A stretch of 21,618 nucleotides of DNA, from positions 1 to 21,618 of IMG/VR virus record IMGVR_UViG_3300025425_001035, one strand, 5' to 3'. Below the pieces are notes generated by a model. The model was not told the DNA's origin and ran no database searches. It was given only the letters and a program-made list of their open reading frames with translations. Below are positions 7,623 to 14,743 of the stretch, in pieces (position 1 is the stretch's first letter; each line of letters starts with the position of its first letter). Made by a program: the position numbers and the translations under genes. The stretch comes from a virus.

Positions 7623-9100
7623 TTTCTTACTATCCAATCGTTAATTATTAATAGGTCTAATGATGTTCTTTTAAATGTTCTCATAGCCTGTTGAGGTGTT
7701 TCTACAATAGGTTCTTGACAATTGAAACTTGTATTAAGTAACATAGGTATGCCTGTGATTTTGTAAAACTCATTTATGATATTATAAAACTTCTCATTAA
7801 ACTCTTTATTGACAGTTTGTATTCTAGCAGTACCATCAACATGAGTAATACCAGGCACCTTATCTGTTTTTACTTTACATATTCTTGACATATAAGGACT
7901 AGGACTATTTGTATCAAAGTATTCTTTGTAATGTTCTTCTAATACAGCAGGTGCGAATGGTCTAAAATCTTCTCTCTTTTTAATCGTACTATTGATTATG
8001 TCTTTGATATTAGGATTGCGAGGGTCAGCTAATATACTTCTATTACCTAATGCTCGATTACCACTTTCTGATTTGCCTTGATACCAACCAACTATCTTGC
8101 CATCAGCAATAGATTGTGCTATTACTTTATAGTTAACTCTTTCATCACCTTCAAAATTATATTCATTACCAGCAAATGTTTCTGTTTTGTGAATATTATT
8201 ATTAATAGTATAATCGGCATGTTGATATGTACCTAATGCTTGGCCTTCATCACCAACAGCAGGTGGTATATAAACATTGTCATAATGTTTTGTAAACTCT
8301 TCATTAACATAACCGTTATATGCAACACCACCAGCAATACATAAGTTATCACAAGTCTTTAACGGATATACATGTTCTTTTATTTTATCAATAGTAAACT
8401 TTTGTAGTGTACAAGCTAAATCATTTATGTTGTCTAGTCTAATATGTTTGAAATGTTTTTGTTTCTTTTCTGTAATAGGTCCATCTAGTATTGTTTCAAA
8501 CACATCATAATAATATTGACTAAAATTACCATAACCTACTTTACCCATAAGTTTACTTGCACCTAATGTTCCAAAACCTGTTAGATTAGACATATGATTC
8601 CATAACCATCCGATTGGTAGTTTATCAGATAAGTCAATTAGATTTTGGTCTTTATCAAAGAATACACATCTGTACTTTGCACCTATACCGTCTATGGCCA
8701 GAATATCCGACTTATCAAAACCTGAATTTAAAAAGGCATATGTAGCATGTGATTGATGATGGTCTATGTAATAGATATTATCTTCAAAATAAAAATCCCA
8801 TAGTGTTTTAGGTTCAAAATCAAACACACCTTTTGGTAATAAGTCTTTACACATTCTTATACCACCAAGTGTATAAGTAAATGCCAGTACATCATCTGTC
8901 TTTTTAAAATACTCTTTTACAAACTCATTATTTAAACGATAATCAGCTGAGTTTAATATGTCTGATTGATGAGCATACGCTTCAGCGTGATAAGGTAGAT
9001 TGTGTTTAAATCTAGTTTCCCTCTCTCGTTGGTTGTGCCATACACCATCATATGTATTATGGTCGTGTAGATTTACGGCGACAGCGAATATCTTTCTCAT
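7619..9100 (-). CDS. NodU/CmcH-type O-carbamoyltransferase
   Basis: The 493-residue protein matches the carbamoyltransferase family, which moves a carbamoyl group from carbamoyl phosphate through an adenylate to a hydroxyl, as in NodU, CmcH and TobZ. The N-terminal Kae1-like domain has metal-binding H114, H115 and H118 (IDHHQSHAT), then AIDGIGAKYRC, GKLMGKVGYG-like ASKLMGKVGYG, and CIAGGVAYNGYVN with PPAVGDEGQALG. The C-terminal domain has SGNRALGNRSILADPR, REDFRPFAPAV, DGTARIQTV, LLNTSFN and EPIVETPQQAM, all hallmark segments. It is shorter than the usual 550-600 residues but keeps every block. It overlaps both neighbours by four bases. The likely acceptor is a sugar or other hydroxyl on the product built by this gene run; that is inference. 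Confidence 0.92.
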   Translation of the reverse strand: MRKIFAVAVNLHDHNTYDGVWHNQRERETRFKHNLPYHAEAYAHQSDILNSADYRLNNEFVKEYFKKTDDVLAFTYTLGGIRMCKDLLPKGVFDFEPKTLWDFYFEDNIYYIDHHQSHATYAFLNSGFDKSDILAIDGIGAKYRCVFFDKDQNLIDLSDKLPIGWLWNHMSNLTGFGTLGASKLMGKVGYGNFSQYYYDVFETILDGPITEKKQKHFKHIRLDNINDLACTLQKFTIDKIKEHVYPLKTCDNLCIAGGVAYNGYVNEEFTKHYDNVYIPPAVGDEGQALGTYQHADYTINNNIHKTETFAGNEYNFEGDERVNYKVIAQSIADGKIVGWYQGKSESGNRALGNRSILADPRNPNIKDIINSTIKKREDFRPFAPAVLEEHYKEYFDTNSPSPYMSRICKVKTDKVPGITHVDGTARIQTVNKEFNEKFYNIINEFYKITGIPMLLNTSFNCQEPIVETPQQAMRTFKRTSLDLLIINDWIVRK

Positions 9101-9918
9101 TTTAGTAACTTCCCATACTTGCTCATTGGAAAATGACCCTTAGGTTGCACCCATTCAGTACAGGTTTTGCAATAGTTCTCATACTTGAACAATCTAAAGT
9201 TCATCATCTTGTCTATGTTCTCCTGCGTTAGGTCAAAGGTTTTCGATAGTTCTTTATTATTAGCAAACTTCTTACTACAATGTACAATATGCCTTTTTTC
9301 AAAGTCGATAACTGGCACCATAGGAAAAGACGCACACATTTTACGGTCAATCTCAGCTGCCTGTATAACATCTGTAAACTCTGGTGACCTGCCATTAAAA
9401 GCCTTCCACATTGTATTCTTATGGTCTAATTTTTTGATAATCTCTGGATATTTGTCTTTGTATTTAAAATAGTTAGGTGTTCTAAGTACCACATTATAGT
9501 TGTTAAAGTCATTCTCTGGCACATAGTCAAAGTTACCTAATTTCTTAACTTCATCCTCATACCAATCTAGTATATTGTGTTCAACATATAATACATCTTT
9601 ATCTTCTAATATGTGAGGATATCTTTTACGAATAAATGAGTTAGATAATACTGAACAAACATGATTCGGATTCTTTTTAATTTCTGATATTACTTCGTCT
9701 AAATTTTTAATAAGACCTGGTTCGCCACCTAAAAGATTAACTCTAATTTTATATTCTTTTAAATATCCTAGAGTCTGTCTTAAAAAGTCCATATCTACAG
9801 TCAAGTTACGCATTTCTAAAGTGTAACTGGTACAATAGTGACAATCTTTATTACATGACATTGACATAAAGAAGTCTATTGCTAAATAATTTTCTTGTAT
9901 TTCTTTTAGTGTTTTCAT
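9097..9918 (-). CDS. Radical SAM enzyme with possible auxiliary cluster
   Basis: The 273-residue protein has the radical SAM CxxxCxxC motif at C22, C26 and C29 (CNKDCHYC), which holds the [4Fe-4S] cluster that cleaves SAM. NLLGGEPGL at 61-69 is the GGEP SAM-binding motif. Four more cysteines lie in the C-terminal third (C195, C214, C250, C253; the last two as YCKTC), resembling a SPASM- or twitch-like site for a second cluster. Such proteins modify peptides, sugars or other small molecules. The neighbours are a carbamoyltransferase and an unknown 95-residue protein, each overlapping by four bases. The 3' part is visibly richer in G+C than the 5' part, hinting at a different history. Substrate not predictable. 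Confidence 0.85.
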   Translation of the reverse strand: MKTLKEIQENYLAIDFFMSMSCNKDCHYCTSYTLEMRNLTVDMDFLRQTLGYLKEYKIRVNLLGGEPGLIKNLDEVISEIKKNPNHVCSVLSNSFIRKRYPHILEDKDVLYVEHNILDWYEDEVKKLGNFDYVPENDFNNYNVVLRTPNYFKYKDKYPEIIKKLDHKNTMWKAFNGRSPEFTDVIQAAEIDRKMCASFPMVPVIDFEKRHIVHCSKKFANNKELSKTFDLTQENIDKMMNFRLFKYENYCKTCTEWVQPKGHFPMSKYGKLLK

Positions 9919-10202
9919 TTTATAATTTTAAAAAATAATTTGTTAAAGGCTACCTTTAGTTTATTTGGTGATTTAAATGATACATCTTGAATATACTCAG
10001 GCATTTGATACACTTTCTCAACAATATAATCATAAATGTCCTCAGTTGTTTCAGTTATCAAACTCTTATCAATCATATTATCACCTAGAATCTTTGACAT
10101 GTTTTGACAAAATGTAATAGGACATTTATCAGTAATGTCAATCATGTTACCTTTTATATCTACAGTCCAGATTTTTGAGTAATTTTTATTGTGTTCAATC
10201 AT
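9915..10202 (-). CDS. Unknown 95-residue protein between radical SAM and aminotransferase genes
   Basis: I do not recognise this protein. It has a beta-like start (YSKIWTVDIKGNMIDITD), a central region with C28 and C33 (CPITFC), a helical stretch (TTEDIYDYIVEKVYQM) and a basic C-terminus rich in Lys and Phe (KLKVAFNKLFFKIIK). The DSL motif of acyl carriers is absent and it does not look like a PqqD-type peptide-binding domain. Its overlaps of four bases with both neighbours mean it is translated with them. A partner or substrate of the adjacent radical SAM enzyme is one possibility, based only on position. Confidence 0.65.
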   Translation of the reverse strand: MIEHNKNYSKIWTVDIKGNMIDITDKCPITFCQNMSKILGDNMIDKSLITETTEDIYDYIVEKVYQMPEYIQDVSFKSPNKLKVAFNKLFFKIIK

Positions 10203-11245
10203 ACAGTTATCATAATAATTTCTAACATTTTTCTAATTTCATGTTTTGTTAGATATGGATGTAAAGGTAAAGTAAGTATAGTATCACTTACAATTTGACA
10301 ATTCATACAATCATCTTTTTTGTGTGTTATGTTTTTATACATGGCGTTTTCACTTAAAGGTTTATTGTAATGTACCTTTGCGTTTAATACTCTATCTTTT
10401 ACTTTATCTCTTATGGTTTTGTTTTCAAATCTTACAACATATTTGTGGTAGTTATGATTTAAACCGTTTGTAGATTTTTGAGTTACCACAGGAAAATCTT
10501 TTAATGCATTATCATATATCTTGGCAATCTCTTGTCTTTTTGCCTGCCATTCATTCATTCGTTTTAGTCTAAAGTTTATGATTTCAGCATTAAACAATAA
10601 CATTTTAGAATTAAAACCTAAAAACTCATTATTACCATGCTTTCTAATCTTTTTAAAAAACTCCGCTCTATCTTCTTCATCTGTCAGAATTGCACCACCA
10701 CCGGATATTCCTGCCACAACTTTATTTGCATTAAAACTAAGGGTACTAATATCACCTATGGATCCAGCTACAACACCATTATAACTAGAACCTAGAGATT
10801 GGCAAGCGTCCTCTATGATAGGTATTCCTAGTTGTTTAATTTTTTCCATATCAGACATGTTACCAAAAAGATGAGGATAAACTATGGCTTTTGTTTTGTT
10901 ACTTATCATTCTTTTGACACTATTATAAGATAGATGATAACTGTTTAAATCAATGTCACAAAATACAGGTGTTGCCCCGACCATAGAGATACATGAGGCT
11001 GTAGATATCCAAGAAAAGTTTGATGTAATAACTTCATCACCTGGTTTGATACCCATTGACATTAATGAATACGCCAATGCGTCTGTACCACTATTACATG
11101 TTACAGCATATTTTCTATTTGTGATTTCTGCTAGATTTTTTTCAAGAAACTCAACATTTGTTTCTTGTTCTTTTTGCATTACTCTATCAAAGAGTTCTAG
11201 GTATTCACTTTTGTTTGATAAGTATTCTCTATCCCAACCTGTCAT
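10199..11245 (-). CDS. DegT/DnrJ/EryC1/StrS-type sugar aminotransferase
   Basis: The 348-residue protein is a PLP-dependent fold-type I aminotransferase of the nucleotide-sugar family. NSGTDALAYSLMSMGIKPGDEVI at 51-73 binds the cofactor phosphate. ATPVFCDID at 91-99 is a family signature, EDACQSLG at 145-152 holds D146 and Q149 at the pyridine ring, and SFNANK at 170-175 gives the Schiff-base lysine K175. These enzymes convert keto-sugar nucleotides to amino sugars, and some act as dehydratases; the lysine argues for amination here. Length is slightly under the usual 370-390. It overlaps the SGNH gene by 17 bases. With the epimerase at 2142 it suggests that an amino sugar is made. Confidence 0.9.
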   Translation of the reverse strand: MTGWDREYLSNKSEYLELFDRVMQKEQETNVEFLEKNLAEITNRKYAVTCNSGTDALAYSLMSMGIKPGDEVITSNFSWISTASCISMVGATPVFCDIDLNSYHLSYNSVKRMISNKTKAIVYPHLFGNMSDMEKIKQLGIPIIEDACQSLGSSYNGVVAGSIGDISTLSFNANKVVAGISGGGAILTDEEDRAEFFKKIRKHGNNEFLGFNSKMLLFNAEIINFRLKRMNEWQAKRQEIAKIYDNALKDFPVVTQKSTNGLNHNYHKYVVRFENKTIRDKVKDRVLNAKVHYNKPLSENAMYKNITHKKDDCMNCQIVSDTILTLPLHPYLTKHEIRKMLEIIMITV

Positions 11246-11987
11246 GTATATACTCCGCTATTTTTAATTGTCCTTTTGCATTTGGATGGTCATCTAAATC
11301 AGATACTTTTACCGACTTATCACCTCTCTCAAAGATAGGTGTTGCTTGTGAACAAAGTGTAAACCCACCTAGTTCTTTTGCTATTGGCCAACCCATAAAT
11401 TTATTTGTGTTTAGTTTTTTATCGTAACTTAAAATACATTTCAATACTCTTTTTTTATCTTTTTCTTTATCATATTGGTATTTCATTTTTTTATTATTCA
11501 AAGAAGGATTATCATAAATTATTCCATGACCATATCTTAAACCACCTAATAAATCTGAATGAAAATTTATCATCTGTACTTGACAATAATTTAAGTTAAA
11601 TCTTTCACACAGGTATTGAAAACTTAAATAAAATTTTAAACTTTTGTTAGCTAAACTAAAGGCATCGCCGTGTGGGTCGTTTCTTAAATTTGTCCATCTG
11701 CCGGCGTGGCCTTGTTGATAGTCTTTTCTCTGTATTTGAGACCAACCAGCAATGACCAAACCTATACTATCTTTTGATATTGAAGGATTAGAAATGTAAT
11801 CTAATAAAGATGAGTAAATATATTCATTGCCAGCTCCTGCCTTGCCAAGATTTACGCAATTCATATCTAATTTTTTTGCTAAAATTTCTGGCCATTTAGG
11901 CCAACTTGTGTCTATTTCTGGATGAAATTCTGATAACCAATTTGGGTCGGTATAACTATCACCACTAACTAATAATGTCTTTTTCAT
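11229..11987 (-). CDS. SGNH/GDSL-type hydrolase
   Basis: The 252-residue protein has the SGNH blocks: VSGDSYTD with nucleophile S11, LGKAGAGNEY with Gly and N54, IAGWSQIQR at the third block, and DLDDHPNAKG near the C-terminus with H234. These enzymes cleave or transfer acyl esters, often acetyl groups, on carbohydrates or lipids. The catalytic Asp usually stands three residues before the His; here that position is Leu, with Asp at minus 4, minus 2 and minus 1, so the triad may be shifted. No signal peptide is present, so it should act in the cytosol. It overlaps neighbours by 23 and 17 bases. Adding or removing an O-acyl group on the glycan is the natural guess. Confidence 0.78.
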   Translation of the reverse strand: MKKTLLVSGDSYTDPNWLSEFHPEIDTSWPKWPEILAKKLDMNCVNLGKAGAGNEYIYSSLLDYISNPSISKDSIGLVIAGWSQIQRKDYQQGHAGRWTNLRNDPHGDAFSLANKSLKFYLSFQYLCERFNLNYCQVQMINFHSDLLGGLRYGHGIIYDNPSLNNKKMKYQYDKEKDKKRVLKCILSYDKKLNTNKFMGWPIAKELGGFTLCSQATPIFERGDKSVKVSDLDDHPNAKGQLKIAEYIHDRLG

Positions 11988-12849
11988 TTATCACCTTAAT
12001 CATATTAACAAGTATATTTAGGTTGCCGGAATACATCTGTTTTGTAGGTACAGGTCTATTGTAGTATATCGGTCCGCCGTCTTTGATGTTTTTATCTCTT
12101 AAATATATCACTTCTTTTCCTAACCATTTACACTCTTGCATTAATCTAGGTGCTGGGTCAAAGTATGTTTTTGTGTAAACATATGTTTTAAATAGCCCTA
12201 ATAGATTTTTTACAGGTGCAAATATATTATTGTAGTCCATTATAATGTATTTCTCATTATATGTCAATACTCCGTGTGACTTATATTTGTCAATATGTTT
12301 TGAAATTTCGTTGTAATATACATTATTTGTACCTAAAAAGAGATAATCAAATTGTATATTATCTACAATTGGTTTATAGACTTCAAAATTAATCATTTTT
12401 TCATATTGTTCTCCTTCACCATTAGGGTAAACATCATAATCACATAAGTTGTACACTCTTTTGTTTTTAAAATATTTCAATGCAGGTTGCCAAAGGTCGT
12501 GTTGATTTTCAGAATACATTGATATCAGATTACCACCAAATAATAAATGCATTGTTAATAACTGGTCGTAAGTATAATCCTTTTTATCTTTGTAGGATAA
12601 AGTCATCATACTTCTACCCAATATAAAAGATATATCATTAGACGCAGGTGTATATTCATCAAAGATTATGTTTTCACAACGGACATATTTTTCTCTGATA
12701 GAGTTTAGATAATCTTCTTTTGTAAATTTATGATGTGTGATAATTACAACTTGACTTGTGATACCTATAGAGTTTAGGTAACAACAATGTTCATAACTAT
12801 AACACAAGAGACCATCGCCTGGTTTACTTGTACATACTATATTAATCAT
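11965..12849 (-). CDS. GT-B-like glycosyltransferase, tentative
   Basis: This 294-residue protein begins INIVCTSKPGDGLLCYSYEHCCYLNSIGI, a strand, glycine loop and helix like the first unit of GT-B transferases, followed by VVIITHH. The second half has YLFLGTNNVYYNEISKHI and VLTYNEKYIIMDYNNIFAP. The late segment TYFDPAPRLMQECKWLGKEVIYLRD is where GT-B enzymes bind the donor nucleotide, with a Glu in the helix and a following strand. No DxD is seen, as expected for GT-B. It is shorter than typical GT-B proteins (350 or more). It overlaps the next gene by 23 bases and the previous by four. An alternative is a non-catalytic sugar-binding relative. Confidence 0.5.
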   Translation of the reverse strand: MINIVCTSKPGDGLLCYSYEHCCYLNSIGITSQVVIITHHKFTKEDYLNSIREKYVRCENIIFDEYTPASNDISFILGRSMMTLSYKDKKDYTYDQLLTMHLLFGGNLISMYSENQHDLWQPALKYFKNKRVYNLCDYDVYPNGEGEQYEKMINFEVYKPIVDNIQFDYLFLGTNNVYYNEISKHIDKYKSHGVLTYNEKYIIMDYNNIFAPVKNLLGLFKTYVYTKTYFDPAPRLMQECKWLGKEVIYLRDKNIKDGGPIYYNRPVPTKQMYSGNLNILVNMIKVINEKDIIS

Positions 12850-13421
12850 TTAAATTTTATAACATCATCTATATGAGGTTTATAATCTCCTTTTTCTACT
12901 CTCGGTGTGAGAGGATAACCAAATTGCATACTGAACAAAACTTCTTCATTTTCATATTTCCAATCTCTAAAACATAACTGATATGAAACGCCTAGATTAT
13001 TTTCTAAACATAAACCAATTAATACTTTTGCAAACATACCTATTTCTAAAGATATGTTGTGTTTATCTTTTTTATATTTTTGAGGGTCAGTACAAGGCTG
13101 GTCATGTCCTTCATCAATTAATTGTTGAACATGTTGGTTTGGCTTTGTAACTAATCTAGGTGTAAAGATTAAATTATATGGCGCCTTTATATTGTGATTG
13201 TGGCCACCACCTGTTACTTTTTGTACATGTGAATATATCTTTTGTTTTTCATCACTACAATTTGGACCTAAAACATATATATTATATGGTATGATATTCT
13301 GTTTTGAGGCGACAAGATTATATGTTTTTGATAATAAATCTTTCGCTAATGTATCATTCGGTATTTTATCGCTATATCTATATACCTGATACCGTGTTTC
13401 AAATAGTTTTTCCATAATCAT
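12846..13421 (-). CDS. Nitroreductase-family protein (first gene of leftward run)
   Basis: The 191-residue protein is the smaller sister of that at 6939-7622. Shared segments are ETRYQVYRYSD (for RRSVRxF), VASKQNIIPYNIYVLGP, SLEIGMFAKVLIGLCLENNLGVSYQLCF and a final IDDVIKF. In length and motifs it is close to a minimal nitroreductase, so it could bind FMN as a dimer. Two start codons are in frame, at 13421 and 13415. AGGA stands four bases before the first. If the overlapping late box is used, the predicted transcript start falls on the first ATG, which would make the message leaderless or favour the second. It opens a run of thirteen overlapping genes. Confidence 0.72.
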   Translation of the reverse strand: MIMEKLFETRYQVYRYSDKIPNDTLAKDLLSKTYNLVASKQNIIPYNIYVLGPNCSDEKQKIYSHVQKVTGGGHNHNIKAPYNLIFTPRLVTKPNQHVQQLIDEGHDQPCTDPQKYKKDKHNISLEIGMFAKVLIGLCLENNLGVSYQLCFRDWKYENEEVLFSMQFGYPLTPRVEKGDYKPHIDDVIKFK

Positions 13422-13426
13422 GTTCC

Positions 13427-13434
13427 TATTTATA
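13427..13434 (-). promoter_or_regulatory. Late-type promoter box for the leftward run
   Basis: Read leftward this is an exact TATAAATA, the T4-like late promoter core. If spaced as in T4, transcription would begin near 13421, on the first ATG of the leftward run. It is the only good promoter candidate for about 10 kb of leftward genes. Confidence 0.6.
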
Positions 13435-13440
13435 TAAATA
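13433..13440 (+). promoter_or_regulatory. Late-type promoter box for the rightward run
   Basis: An exact TATAAATA shares two bases with the leftward box. Transcription would start near 13446, leaving a short leader with GAGGA at 13450-13454 and the ATG at 13461. It is the likely promoter for the eleven rightward enzyme genes. Confidence 0.65.
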
Positions 13441-13460
13441 GGAGGACATGAGGATTTGAT

Positions 13461-14078
13461 ATGAGTTATAATAGTTTATTATCTTTTGGTGACTTGATAC
13501 CTTTAAAATTAAAGTGTGATGTCAAGAAGTTATTTGACGAAACGGAAAAGTTCGTTTATCTAAAATACAATCCAAGAAAAGATATAGAAAGATATGGTCT
13601 AAGTATTACTAGTTTAGATGGCTCTCTAAACGGTGTAGATTTAGATTCAATAAAAGAATATAATAAAGAAAACAATACAGAGTATGATGAGTTATCCTTT
13701 AACAAGTTCACAGAGGTTTACCATACTAGTTCAGAAATACAAAAAATAGTAGAACCATTTAAAGACCATATTGGCAGGTCACATATACTAAGTTTACAAG
13801 AAGGTGGTTATTTTCCACCACACAGAGATTTGCCTGTTTATGTTGAACAACAAAATAGTTTGAGAATACTGGTACCTTTAAAAGGTTGTAATCCACCAGA
13901 TATGTATTTTATGTATGAAGATAAACCTTTACATTTCGAACATGGTAGAGCGTACTTTTTGAACACAAATAAGTCACACAATTTATTTTCTTTTAAAGGT
14001 AGTGAGATGATAGTATTAAATATTAAAACAAATGAAGAGGTCTATAAGATTATAGGTGACCTTTTCCAGGCTAGATAA
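13461..14078 (+). CDS. Fe(II)/2-oxoglutarate oxygenase-like protein (aspartyl/asparaginyl hydroxylase type)
   Basis: The 205-residue protein has a double-stranded beta-helix core in its second half. FPPHRD places H121 and D123 as the HxD half of the metal site; RILVPLKG at 135-142 is a core strand; HGRAYFLNTNKSHNLFSF supplies the distal H173. This resembles the small Asp/Asn beta-hydroxylase-like oxygenases common in marine phages. The Arg that usually binds 2-oxoglutarate a few residues after the distal His is not in its usual place (FKGSEMIVLNI), so co-substrate binding may differ. The ATG follows GAGGA by six bases. It is the first gene after the palindromic promoter and is related in type to the protein at 20017-20643. 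Target unknown. Confidence 0.7.
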   Translation: MSYNSLLSFGDLIPLKLKCDVKKLFDETEKFVYLKYNPRKDIERYGLSITSLDGSLNGVDLDSIKEYNKENNTEYDELSFNKFTEVYHTSSEIQKIVEPFKDHIGRSHILSLQEGGYFPPHRDLPVYVEQQNSLRILVPLKGCNPPDMYFMYEDKPLHFEHGRAYFLNTNKSHNLFSFKGSEMIVLNIKTNEEVYKIIGDLFQAR

Positions 14079-14081
14079 ATA
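14074..14081 (+). promoter_or_regulatory. Weak late-promoter-like box before the desaturase gene
   Basis: GATAAATA matches the NATAAATA form and overlaps the stop of the preceding gene. If active, transcription would begin about at the desaturase ATG (14087), with no leader. No ribosome site is obvious between these genes. Low confidence. Confidence 0.25.
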
Positions 14082-14086
14082 GTAAT

Positions 14087-14743
14087 ATGTGGTTAACAAT
14101 TTCAATATTAATAGGCATAGTGTGGTCTCAAATTATTTCACACTTTGGCGCTAGCATACTATTACATAGACATTATTGTCATAATCAATTCAAAGTACCT
14201 GTATGGTTTGAAAGAATTGGTTTAGCAATGTTAATGATAGCATGTATTAGAACACCAATAGGGTGGATTGCGAGTCACCGTATGCACCATACACACTCAG
14301 ACGGACCAAAAGACCCACACGCAGCTAAACATATAGGTTTCTGGAAAGTCTTATTGACTACATGGAATATTGAAAAAATACCTATGAAATATGCAAGAGA
14401 TTTATATAAAAATCCTAATTTAGTATTTTGTCATAAGCATTGGTTGAAAATACTAATAGGTGTAAATGTTGTTAGTTACATTATTTGTCCATATCTTTGG
14501 GTGGCCTTTTGTGCCGTACCATTTGTTTTTGCAAAAATAGGATTTGGACTATTGAACACAGTCGGACATAAAACACCAGGTGGCGCTAATGTACCTTGGT
14601 TAAATATGTTTATTGCAGGTGAAGGCTATCATAAAAATCATCACGAAAACTTTAAGAGAATTAGATTACATAAGTTTGATACTGGTGGTTGGTTAGCGGA
14701 GAGATTATTTAAAGATTATGAACCAAACAAAAGAAATACTTAA
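14087..14743 (+). CDS. Membrane fatty-acid desaturase (acyl-CoA/acyl-lipid type)
   Basis: The 218-residue protein has all three histidine boxes of di-iron membrane desaturases: HRHYCH at 27-32, HRMHH at 64-68 and HKNHH at 182-186. N157 with GH at 160-161 in NTVGHKTPGG is also typical. Hydrophobic stretches at about 1-20, 43-58 and 119-155 should span the membrane. The spacing fits the delta-9 type (SCD/DesC-like). These enzymes use O2 and an electron donor to put a double bond in an acyl chain. It is compact beside the usual 270-320 residues and has no fused cytochrome b5, so electrons must come from elsewhere. The gene lies eight bases after the oxygenase gene and overlaps the next by 26. 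Confidence 0.92.
   Translation: MWLTISILIGIVWSQIISHFGASILLHRHYCHNQFKVPVWFERIGLAMLMIACIRTPIGWIASHRMHHTHSDGPKDPHAAKHIGFWKVLLTTWNIEKIPMKYARDLYKNPNLVFCHKHWLKILIGVNVVSYIICPYLWVAFCAVPFVFAKIGFGLLNTVGHKTPGGANVPWLNMFIAGEGYHKNHHENFKRIRLHKFDTGGWLAERLFKDYEPNKRNT

Larger units (their letters stand above)
13424..13443. repeat. Perfect 20-bp palindrome in the divergent intergenic region
   Basis: TCCTATTTATATAAATAGGA reads identically on both strands, with no spacer and no mismatch. It fills half of the 39 bases between the two divergent gene runs. It contains a TATAAATA box on each strand and ends in AGGA on each strand, so one sequence gives both a promoter core and ribosome-site bases both ways. It could also be a dimer-binding operator. 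Confidence 0.85.

Noticed and set aside
9915-10202. Acyl carrier protein or PqqD-type peptide-binding protein
   Set aside because: No DSL phosphopantetheine site and no recognisable PqqD pattern, so it is left as unknown.
10521-11427. Overlapping plus-strand frames of 87, 104 and 89 residues
   Set aside because: They run opposite the aminotransferase and SGNH genes, lack ribosome sites and show no domain.
13448-13459. A three-codon frame (Met-Arg-Ile-stop) after AGGAGG just before the oxygenase start at 13461
   Set aside because: The AGGAGG is only two bases from this ATG and lies upstream of the predicted transcript start, so it is probably not translated. The GAGGA nearer 13461 explains the real start.
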